Positions 13,789-20,120 of a stretch of DNA of 20,120 bases are shown one piece after another. The position numbers and the translations under genes are program-made. Source of the DNA: CAYRWK01 sp964427965 (GTDB lineage: Bacteria > Patescibacteriota > WWE3 > UBA101185 > UBA10185). Location: positions 1 to 20,120 of the forward strand of contig CAYRWK010000010.1 in the NCBI GenBank assembly GCA_964427965.1, read 5' to 3'. Each line of letters opens with the position of its first letter. Position 1 is the first letter of the stretch. The notes under the pieces were generated by a model. The model had not been told where the DNA came from. It was given only the letters and a program-made list of their open reading frames with translations, and did no database searches.

Positions 13789-14304
13789 GAAGACGGGTAC
13801 CCATACCTTGTCTTAAAGTACGAATTCACAAAGACCGCTCGTGCCGGAGCTACTATCAAAGTCAAAGCTAGAAACATTATTACCGGACAAGTCTTGGAAA
13901 AAGGCTATCTTGGTTCTACAAAAATCGAGGAAGCGGATATTTCAAGAAAAACCGCTCAGTACTTGTACAAAGAAGGTACCGGCTTTGTCTTTATGGATCC
14001 CGATACCTACGAGCAGTTTAATATCTCTGAAGACTTGATGGGGGATCAGGCAAGATTTTTGGTAGAGGGCGACAACGTTATAGTAATGTATTTTGAGAAC
14101 AAACCTATATCTGTTGATCTTCCCACAACCTTAGACTTTGAAGTAACTTATACGGAGCCGGGTTATAGAGGAAACACTGTATCTAATGTCTATAAAGACG
14201 CTACATTAAGCAACGGGGCTATTGTAAAAGTACCTACCTTTATTAAAATCGGCGAAAAGGTCAAAATAGATACCAGAGACGGTTCTTACGTCTCCAAAGC
14301 TTAA
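13747..14304 (+). CDS. efp: elongation factor P
   Basis: 185 aa, standard length. An N-terminal KOW-like domain (1-65) and two OB domains (66-128, 129-185) are recognisable from YLVLKYEFTKTARAGATIKV, GTGFVFMDPDTYEQF, VDLPTTLDFEVTYTEPGYRGNT and KVPTFIKIGEKVKIDTRDGSYV. EF-P rescues ribosomes stalled at consecutive prolines. The loop that carries the modified Lys34 in E. coli (KPGKG) reads KTARA here, placing Arg32 at the tip. Arg at this site is the target of EarP-type rhamnosylation in some bacteria, but the flanking residues differ and no modification gene is in view. The gene lies behind the toxin-antitoxin pair and probably lost its own upstream promoter to the insertion. Confidence 0.97.
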   Translation: MYSATDLKTGRIFKEDGYPYLVLKYEFTKTARAGATIKVKARNIITGQVLEKGYLGSTKIEEADISRKTAQYLYKEGTGFVFMDPDTYEQFNISEDLMGDQARFLVEGDNVIVMYFENKPISVDLPTTLDFEVTYTEPGYRGNTVSNVYKDATLSNGAIVKVPTFIKIGEKVKIDTRDGSYVSKA

Positions 14305-14316
14305 AAGCTATATATT

Positions 14317-15267
14317 ATGCTGATTCCTCAAACCTTTATACTATTTGGGCTTACTATCAACAGTTTACTGCCTTTTGCTTTGGTAGGTCTTATTGTGGCT
14401 TGCTACGTGTTTTGGTACTATGGCAAACGCGAGGGTTTTGATGAGGAAAAACTGTTTGATCTGATTTTTATCACGCTCGTTTTTTTGGCCATTCCTCTGG
14501 CTATAAAACCCTTGGTAGAATTTATACCCGTTTTTGTAATTGCCAATATAGTCTTCATAGTATTTATCACCAAAATCTGGCATTGGTCGGGATTTAGAAT
14601 CCTTGATTTACATTCCTCTTCTGAGTTTTTTGGTTTTGCAGTATACCTAGTGGGAATCATTCTTACTACCGGAAGGTATATCTATATTCCGGTTTTGCTT
14701 GCATTTGTTTTGCTAACGGCATTTTTATTCAAAATGCGAAACATTAAGATTAAATCCGGTTATGCTTTTTCGTTACTGCTACTGGCATTTGTAGTACTTT
14801 GTTTGTTTTTTGAAAGGTCCGTTAAAGATTTGATTTTTTATGCCATCTTAACTATGATTAGCCTAGTTAATATTTTTGTAAGGGAAAAAATCAGTATGGA
14901 AAAAACATCGTTTCCGACCAACATGCTAAATAATCTAAAAAACAAACTTTTGTCAAAAAGAAAGCGTCTTAAGGTTGAACAGAAAAAGTTACAAGACGTA
15001 GACCCGTATAACGTTCCGGGTAGGGAAAAGGACAACGCGGAACTTATGGACGACGCTTTGTTGGAAGACGCTCCAAAAGAATTATCTGATATTCTTTCCG
15101 GTTCTATTTTAAAAATGCAAGTGCAGGTCAGAAAAGCTTTAGGTAGGATGAGGCTTGGCAAGTACGGTACATGTGAGGTTTGTGGTAAACCAATAGATAA
15201 AGCAAGACTAAATGTCTATCCTGAGGCTACCACTTGCCTTGAGCACGCACCAAAAGAGAATGCTTAA
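14317..15267 (+). CDS. multi-pass membrane protein with C-terminal DksA/TraR-like zinc finger
   Basis: 316 aa. About six or seven hydrophobic helices fill residues 8-190. The early segment YYGKREGFDEEKLFDLIF recalls the N-terminus of Lgt (prolipoprotein diacylglyceryl transferase), but the HGGL catalytic motif is not seen. A charged region (about 205-250) follows. Then comes a DksA/TraR-type tail: helix with ALGRMRLGKYGTCEVCGKPI and a zinc site C286-x2-C289-x17-C307-x2-H310. DksA-like proteins are normally soluble regulators of RNA polymerase, so attachment to a membrane domain is odd. The next gene is LspA-like, which fits a lipoprotein-processing context. The start has no clear Shine-Dalgarno site. 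Confidence 0.7.
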   Translation: MLIPQTFILFGLTINSLLPFALVGLIVACYVFWYYGKREGFDEEKLFDLIFITLVFLAIPLAIKPLVEFIPVFVIANIVFIVFITKIWHWSGFRILDLHSSSEFFGFAVYLVGIILTTGRYIYIPVLLAFVLLTAFLFKMRNIKIKSGYAFSLLLLAFVVLCLFFERSVKDLIFYAILTMISLVNIFVREKISMEKTSFPTNMLNNLKNKLLSKRKRLKVEQKKLQDVDPYNVPGREKDNAELMDDALLEDAPKELSDILSGSILKMQVQVRKALGRMRLGKYGTCEVCGKPIDKARLNVYPEATTCLEHAPKENA

Positions 15268-15568
15268 CTGCAGTTACCTTTTTTCCAATTTTATAAGTCT
15301 ACATGTTTTTGTTATAGGTTTGGTTTTGCTGTTAATTCTTATTGATTATATTTTTTGGAAGAGTGTGGGGCATAGCGCATGTGGCAAAGCTGGACTTGTC
15401 TTATTAAATCTAGGTGGGGCAGTAAACATATACGAAAGACTAACAACAGGATGTGTGACAGACGCTTTAAACTTTTTTAATTTGGTTCACTTTAACTTGG
15501 CGGATTTGCTTATTGTATTGGGAATCATTATCTTGCTCTTTTCAAGTATTATAAAACCTGTAAAATAG
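15260..15568 (+). CDS. short LspA-like (signal peptidase II-type) membrane protein
   Basis: 102 aa from the ATG at 15260, which overlaps the stop of the preceding gene. A start at 15212 would add 16 residues inside that gene. The segment NLGGAVNIYERLTTGCVTDA followed by FNLADLLIVLGIIIL matches the LspA signature (N-x-G-G-A-x-N...G-x-V-x-D...F-N-x-A-D), including both catalytic aspartates, near residues 71 and 83. LspA cleaves lipoprotein signal peptides in the membrane. The usual length is about 150-165 aa with four helices; this one lacks roughly one helix and a periplasmic loop at the N-terminus. It may be a reduced form. Confidence 0.65.
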   Translation: MLNCSYLFSNFISLHVFVIGLVLLLILIDYIFWKSVGHSACGKAGLVLLNLGGAVNIYERLTTGCVTDALNFFNLVHFNLADLLIVLGIIILLFSSIIKPVK

Positions 15569-15572
15569 TATT

Positions 15573-15956
15573 ATGGATGCTAAAAAAACTGTATTAATCA
15601 TAGAAGATGAGGCTGATATTAGAACCCTGTACGCTGAGGTACTAAAAGATGCCGGATTTAATGTTTCTGAGTATTCAGACGGTTCTCAGGGTTTGAACAA
15701 GGCCTTAGAAGGGAACTGGGATGTAATGTTACTTGATATTATTTTGCCCGGTAGTGACGGGGTAAGTATTCTAAAAAAACTAAAATCTGCTGAAAATGTT
15801 AAACACAAGCCTATTATCCTGTTAACCAATCTTGGGGTTGACCATGTTATTAACGATTGTTTTGAGCTTGGTGCCGACGGTTATTTGATAAAATCCGAGA
15901 TTACCCCCGACAAGGTTGTAGCAGAGATAACAAACGTGTTAACACCCAAGCAATAA
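15573..15956 (+). CDS. single-domain response regulator (CheY-like receiver)
   Basis: 127 aa, receiver domain only. The acidic pocket IIEDEAD (Glu11, Asp12), phosphoacceptor Asp55 (MLLDIILPG), Thr85 (LLTN) and Lys107 (YLIKSE) are all present. It would be phosphorylated by a histidine kinase that is not in this window and acts by protein-protein contact, since it has no output domain. It starts 4 nt after the LspA-like gene and precedes the RluA-type gene by 14 nt. Confidence 0.95.
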   Translation: MDAKKTVLIIEDEADIRTLYAEVLKDAGFNVSEYSDGSQGLNKALEGNWDVMLLDIILPGSDGVSILKKLKSAENVKHKPIILLTNLGVDHVINDCFELGADGYLIKSEITPDKVVAEITNVLTPKQ

Positions 15957-15970
15957 TTTATAGGATTTTT

Positions 15971-16690
15971 ATGCAAAGCACAGTCGAAACTCTTTTTGAA
16001 GATGATTTTATATTAGTTGTAAACAAGCCTTCGGGTCTTGTGGTTAACAATTCTGCTACTTCTTCTCCTCAAACATTGCAAAATTTGTTAAAAAGTCCAT
16101 CTCAACAAGAAACATTACCGCCCGAGCCGGAAGATGAGCTAATAGAATCAGAATTTACTCAAAGAGAGGGAATTGTGCATAGGTTGGACAAAGATACTTC
16201 GGGCGTATTAATTGTTGCAAAAAACGAGGAGGCCTTTACTTCTTTACAAAAACAATTTAAAGACCGAACAATCGCCAAGGAGTATGTCGCGTGGGTGATT
16301 GGGGAGATTGCCGATGATAAATTTGAGATTAACGCCCCAATAAAAAGAAATCCCAGAAGTAGGTTTAAATTTGCAGTTGTTGCCGATGGTAAGGATGCCT
16401 TTACTGCTTTTGAAAAAGTAAAAACAGTGGAAATCAACGATCAAAAGGCGACGCTCCTAAAAGTTTACCCAAAAACCGGAAGAACCCATCAGATACGCGT
16501 TCATTTATCTGCTTTTGATCACCCAATAATAGGGGATGAGATATATGGTACAAAGAAACAGCTTGAAGACTGGTACCAGGTTTTTCCTCGTCTTATGTTG
16601 CACTCTCAAAAAATAACATTTAATCACCCTATAAACGGTAATTTAATGTCTGTAGAAGCTCCACTCCCGCCGGAGTTTATGTTATATTGA
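15971..16690 (+). CDS. RluA-family RNA pseudouridine synthase
   Basis: 239 aa; AGGA lies 6 nt before the ATG. It has the RluA catalytic motif HRLDKDTSGVLIVAKN with Asp73 as the nucleophile, LILVVNKPSGL-type start (FILVVNKPSGLVV), and RTHQIRVHL (about 174-182). It converts uridine to pseudouridine in rRNA or tRNA. No S4 domain precedes the catalytic domain, as in RluA/RluC short forms. Target positions cannot be told from sequence alone. The following gene starts 4 nt after its stop. Confidence 0.95.
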   Translation: MQSTVETLFEDDFILVVNKPSGLVVNNSATSSPQTLQNLLKSPSQQETLPPEPEDELIESEFTQREGIVHRLDKDTSGVLIVAKNEEAFTSLQKQFKDRTIAKEYVAWVIGEIADDKFEINAPIKRNPRSRFKFAVVADGKDAFTAFEKVKTVEINDQKATLLKVYPKTGRTHQIRVHLSAFDHPIIGDEIYGTKKQLEDWYQVFPRLMLHSQKITFNHPINGNLMSVEAPLPPEFMLY

Positions 16691-16694
16691 TACT

Positions 16695-17729
16695 ATGCCC
16701 GCCAAATCTGTCCGCCGCAAGTCCAGAAGAAAAAATAAAACGTATAAAGCTTTAATTGCAACATCCACAGCGGCCTCATTATTTATACTCTCGGTTCTTT
16801 TTATTGGTGGACTGGGCTTTTATAAATCTATTAAGAGCGATTTTGCGTCGGCTTCGTCTGCTGATGCTTTTACTCTTCAGGATCAAGATATTTATAGTGT
16901 GTTATTTGTTGTTTTACAGGATACCTCTCAACAAAAACCTGTTGTTTCAAAGCTTTCCTTAACATTTGTAGATAAAAATAATAAAAAATTTGTCAAATAC
17001 AACGTCTCACCAGATTTTTCAATGGAAATGCCGGGAAGATTTGGGGACGAGGCTTTATCTAAAGTGTTTTCTTTGGCGTCGTTGGAGCTTGACGAGGACG
17101 ATAGCACGCAGACTTTAGAAACAGGAGTTAACATTTTGAGTAATTGTTTGAATAAGTTGTTTGGTTATCGTATAGATAGGTATGTAATTAGCGATGTTGC
17201 AAATGAATCCCAGCTTACGGATTTTTTGGAGGGTAGGGGACTTGGGTTTCCGCATGGGTTTAATAAGACAAATTTTACTTTTAGTGAGTTTTACAAGCTT
17301 TATACCTTTTCCAAGTCCTTACCTGAGGATAGGTTTATTACCAAGGATTTTTCTTTAGACTACTTACACAATACAGATTTAATTGATGAGGAAATTAGAG
17401 ATTTAACCTTTGACTCAAAGGTGGCGGCGGAAAAAAAGAGCGTTTCGGTGCTAAACGGGGCTTTTTTGCCGGGACTTGGGGCTTTTGCGTCCAGGGAAGT
17501 GCAAAATATGGGAGGACTTGTGGTATCGGTTAATAACGCTAGCAGAGAGTATCAGACCAGCATTTTGATCGTTGACGACCCCGAATCGCAAACAGCTATA
17601 AATATTGCAAAAACCTTTAATATTTCTAAAGTAATACGTAAAGAAGATGCTATGGAATTAGGTGAGGATGAGGTAAACCGCTCGGATGTTGTGGTGATCC
17701 TTGGACTTGACAGTAAAGAGTGGTTATGA
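16695..17729 (+). CDS. membrane-anchored envelope protein with C-terminal LytR_C domain
   Basis: 344 aa. A basic N-terminus (KSVRRKSRRKNK) and a single membrane helix (about 20-43) place the bulk outside the membrane. The middle (about 55-240) resembles a reduced LytR-CpsA-Psr-like region, without a convincing set of its catalytic arginines. The C-terminus (about 250-344) fits LytR_C: VSVLNGAFLPGLGAFASREV, GGLVVSVNNAS, and a final VVVILGLDSKEW. LytR_C domains accompany cell-wall glycopolymer attachment proteins. It ends an apparent run of same-strand genes and is followed by a terminator. Confidence 0.75.
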   Translation: MPAKSVRRKSRRKNKTYKALIATSTAASLFILSVLFIGGLGFYKSIKSDFASASSADAFTLQDQDIYSVLFVVLQDTSQQKPVVSKLSLTFVDKNNKKFVKYNVSPDFSMEMPGRFGDEALSKVFSLASLELDEDDSTQTLETGVNILSNCLNKLFGYRIDRYVISDVANESQLTDFLEGRGLGFPHGFNKTNFTFSEFYKLYTFSKSLPEDRFITKDFSLDYLHNTDLIDEEIRDLTFDSKVAAEKKSVSVLNGAFLPGLGAFASREVQNMGGLVVSVNNASREYQTSILIVDDPESQTAINIAKTFNISKVIRKEDAMELGEDEVNRSDVVVILGLDSKEWL

Positions 17730-17761
17730 GAGCATAACTACATTGTCTCTCTCCTTTCTTC

Positions 17762-17799
17762 ACCCCCGTCCCAAATTAGGGCGGGGGTTGTGTTGTTTT
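17762..17799 (+). terminator. intrinsic terminator after the LytR_C gene
   Basis: CCCCCGTCCC (17763-17772) pairs with GGGCGGGGG (17779-17787), with one bulged T and a 6-nt loop, followed by a T-rich tail. It separates the envelope protein gene from the ATPase gene, whose ATG follows immediately. Confidence 0.75.
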
Positions 17800-20120
17800 A
17801 TGTATGTTTTTGTTGTAATACCAATAGTTTTAGTCATTTTAGTCGGTTTAGCCGTTTTTATTTACGCAAAAAGTCGTGAATCCAAAACTTTGGGTCAGGT
17901 TAGCCATTCTCCTTTTGAAATAATTGAAATCCAGATGCCAAAAAACCCGGAAGATGTGTCAACGGAGGCTCAGATGTCTTCCCTTTCTGCCGAAAACATG
18001 TTTTGTTCTCTCCACGGTTTATTAAAAGAGGATTCTAGTGATCAGGAGCATTTTTCCTTTGAGATGTGTGCAAACGGGGCCGATGGGATTAAGTTCTACG
18101 CAGCCATACCTCAACCAATATTAAAGTTTGTTGAAAGTCAGATATACGCTCAATATCCAACCTGCTCGATAAGAGTAGTACCGGATTATACCCAAGCTTC
18201 TTTACAAGACGGGGATTATGAAATCTCTTATATTAACCTTACCAAAGATCAATATCTTCCCATCAAAACCTTTAGAGACTTTGAAATAGACCCGTTATCG
18301 GCAATTACCGCGGCACTTTCCTCTGTTTTTGGTGAAGAAAAGATTTGGTTTCAAGTGCTTGCTAAACCTGTTGCTGATGGCTGGCAAAAACCGGGTTATG
18401 ACTACATTAATGCTGTAAGAACAGGAACTACCAAAGCAGCCCCCGGCGCAATCGAATCTTTTGCAAAGGTTGTTTTTAAAGAAATGATCGATATTATCAT
18501 TGGTATTTTCACTAGCTTTTTTACTGCTCCTACAGAGAGTAAGGCTAAGGATGCCGGCAAAGCCGCCCAAACCCCGCGGCTTACCTCCGTTCAGGAGTTG
18601 GAGGTTAAGGCTGTTGAGAACAAGCTTGCCAAAATGGGCTTTGAGGTTGAAATTCGTATTTTATCCTTTGCTAAAGACCGCGGCAGACTTGAATCCAATT
18701 TACGTGCGCTATCCGCATCATTAATGCAGTTTTCTACCTCAACCTTAAATGGGTTTGTAACAACTCGTGAGATCGATAAGCCAAAAGCTTTAGAAAGTAT
18801 GCGAAACAGAACTTTTCATGAAGATAAGTCATTTATTTTAGATGTTGAGGAGGTCGCCTCAATTTTTCATTTTCCTTCTGCCAATGTAGAAACACCAAAT
18901 ATCTCATGGATTTACTCCAAAAAATCGGAACCTCCTGCCGGTCTTCCCACCGAAAATTGTTGTTATATTGGTGAAACAATCTTTAGAAATCAAAAAATAA
19001 GATTTGGTCTTGCCAACAACGACGATCGACTTAGACATATGTATCTAATAGGCAAATCCGGTACCGGAAAGTCATCTCTTTTTGAAAGTATGGTTAGTCA
19101 GGATATCAAAAATGGCTTTGGGGTAGGTGTTTTGGACCCGCACGGGGAAACAATCGAGAAAGTGCTTGAATACATTCCCGACAACCGCATGGATGATGTC
19201 ATCTATTTTGATCCGTCAGATACCGAAAGACCTATTGGTCTAAATTTACTGGAAATGTCGGATCCTTCTCAAAAAAATCTTATGGCTTCTGGGCTTGTTG
19301 GGGCGATTAAACACCACTTTGACTATTCTTGGGGTCCAAGACTTGAATATTTATTAAACTATTCAATCTTAACTTTGTTAGACGTACCTAAAACTACCAT
19401 GCTTGGTATTACAAGACTTTTGGAAGATGATAACTACCGTAAATATATTCTGCATTTTGTCAAAGACCCTGTTACCATAAGATTTTGGGAGACAGAGTTT
19501 AAGAACATGAAAAGCAATCAGCGTATGATTACCGAGGCTGTTGCACCTATTCAAAATAAGGTTAACAGGTTTTTATCCTCTACTACAATACGTAACGTTT
19601 TAGGTCAGGGTAAATCCACCATCGATATTTGGGATGCTATGAATAACGGCAAGATTTTACTGATGAATTTATCAAAGGGTAAGATCGGTGAGGATAACGC
19701 TAATTTGCTGGGAGCTTTGCTTGTGTCACGTATACAGTTTATGGCTTTACAAAGAGCAAAAATTTCTCCCCAGCAACGTCGCCCCTTTTATTTGTATGTG
19801 GATGAATTTCAAAATTTTGCAACAGGAAGCTTTGAATCTATTCTTTCTGAATCCCGAAAGTATGGGCTTGGTTTGTATTTGACCCATCAATATACCGCGC
19901 AACTGCCGGAAGAGCTGTTAAAAGCGGTCTTTGGTAACGTGGGTACCATTGCGACTTATTCCCTTGGCGCGCCTGACGCTAAGGCTTTAGCCAATGAGTT
20001 TGCCCCATATTTTACTCAGGAAGATATTATTTCATTGGAAAGGTTTCATATTTACATCAAGCTTATGATGGACGGTATGACGTCCTTACCTTTTTCTGCT
20101 CGTATTTTGGTGCCTTGGTA
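17800..20120 (+). CDS. VirD4/TraG-like membrane ATPase, partial (runs off the right edge)
   Basis: The frame from the ATG at 17800 stays open for at least 773 codons to the window end. An N-terminal membrane helix (about 2-22, FVVIPIVLVILVG) precedes an alpha/beta region (about 40-400) with an extra hydrophobic stretch near 228-245. The RecA-like motor has Walker A GKSGTGKS at 418-425, VLDPHGETIEKVL, DVIYFDPSDTERPIGLN, and Walker B YLYVDEFQNF with Asp668 and Glu669. Such proteins pump DNA or protein through conjugation or type IV secretion channels; homologues are common in Candidate Phyla Radiation genomes. No other secretion genes are visible here. Confidence 0.9.
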   Translation, partial: MYVFVVIPIVLVILVGLAVFIYAKSRESKTLGQVSHSPFEIIEIQMPKNPEDVSTEAQMSSLSAENMFCSLHGLLKEDSSDQEHFSFEMCANGADGIKFYAAIPQPILKFVESQIYAQYPTCSIRVVPDYTQASLQDGDYEISYINLTKDQYLPIKTFRDFEIDPLSAITAALSSVFGEEKIWFQVLAKPVADGWQKPGYDYINAVRTGTTKAAPGAIESFAKVVFKEMIDIIIGIFTSFFTAPTESKAKDAGKAAQTPRLTSVQELEVKAVENKLAKMGFEVEIRILSFAKDRGRLESNLRALSASLMQFSTSTLNGFVTTREIDKPKALESMRNRTFHEDKSFILDVEEVASIFHFPSANVETPNISWIYSKKSEPPAGLPTENCCYIGETIFRNQKIRFGLANNDDRLRHMYLIGKSGTGKSSLFESMVSQDIKNGFGVGVLDPHGETIEKVLEYIPDNRMDDVIYFDPSDTERPIGLNLLEMSDPSQKNLMASGLVGAIKHHFDYSWGPRLEYLLNYSILTLLDVPKTTMLGITRLLEDDNYRKYILHFVKDPVTIRFWETEFKNMKSNQRMITEAVAPIQNKVNRFLSSTTIRNVLGQGKSTIDIWDAMNNGKILLMNLSKGKIGEDNANLLGALLVSRIQFMALQRAKISPQQRRPFYLYVDEFQNFATGSFESILSESRKYGLGLYLTHQYTAQLPEELLKAVFGNVGTIATYSLGAPDAKALANEFAPYFTQEDIISLERFHIYIKLMMDGMTSLPFSARILVPW

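Noticed and set aside
1..20120. CRISPR array or cas genes
   Set aside because: No regularly spaced identical repeats or Cas-like proteins were seen.

Overview
The window looks like a piece of a Candidate Phyla Radiation (Patescibacteria) chromosome, perhaps Microgenomates- or WWE3-like. The reasons are the AT-rich base composition, compact gene packing, several promoters that imply leaderless mRNAs (a -10 box about 6 nt before the ATG), a membrane-anchored VirD4/TraG-like ATPase, and the mix of housekeeping genes. UGA is used as a stop (for example at 16688-16690 and 17727-17729), so the code is standard. The phylum call is inference; there is no rRNA here.

Region 1 (1-7083, minus strand) is the unusual part. 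Reading 5' to 3' on the minus strand, a consensus promoter whose -35 box overlaps the stop of the upstream aminopeptidase gene drives a leader of about 310 nt with the hallmarks of a T-box riboswitch. By alignment with the glyQS Stem I it carries an AGA (Arg) specifier. It is followed by a 683-aa protein of unknown family and an alpha/beta hydrolase. A second consensus promoter then gives an almost leaderless 25-codon leader peptide with an aromatic run (SFWHYSYF), an antiterminator/terminator pair, and a second gene set: GT2 glycosyltransferase, AstE/AspA-type M14 zinc hydrolase, a circularly permuted ATP-grasp-like protein, and at least two very short ORFs with good Shine-Dalgarno sites that share an (F/L)GG motif. 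No terminator separates the two gene sets, so T-box transcripts could run into the second attenuator. My best reading is an amino-acid-responsive peptide-tailoring (RiPP-like or aminoacyl-amide) pathway that I cannot match to a described system.

Region 2 (7080-9550, minus) is a two-gene peptide-catabolism operon: an M20 dipeptidase and an M29 aminopeptidase. Across overlapping divergent promoters, region 3 (9610-12934, plus) holds an MBL-fold hydrolase, the replicative helicase DnaB, tRNA-Leu(CAA), and an RDD-TPR membrane protein.

Region 4 (12932-14304) is an AbrB/VapC-type toxin-antitoxin pair sitting exactly between a 48-bp duplicate of the efp start and the intact efp gene. This looks like a recombination scar that placed efp downstream of the toxin genes. 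EF-P carries Arg rather than Lys at its modifiable loop tip.

Region 5 (14317-17729) holds a multi-pass membrane protein with a C-terminal DksA/TraR-like zinc finger, a short LspA-like protein, a CheY-like receiver, an RluA-type pseudouridine synthase and a LytR_C-domain envelope protein, ending in a strong terminator. Region 6 (17800 to the right edge) is a VirD4/TraG-like ATPase that runs off the window.
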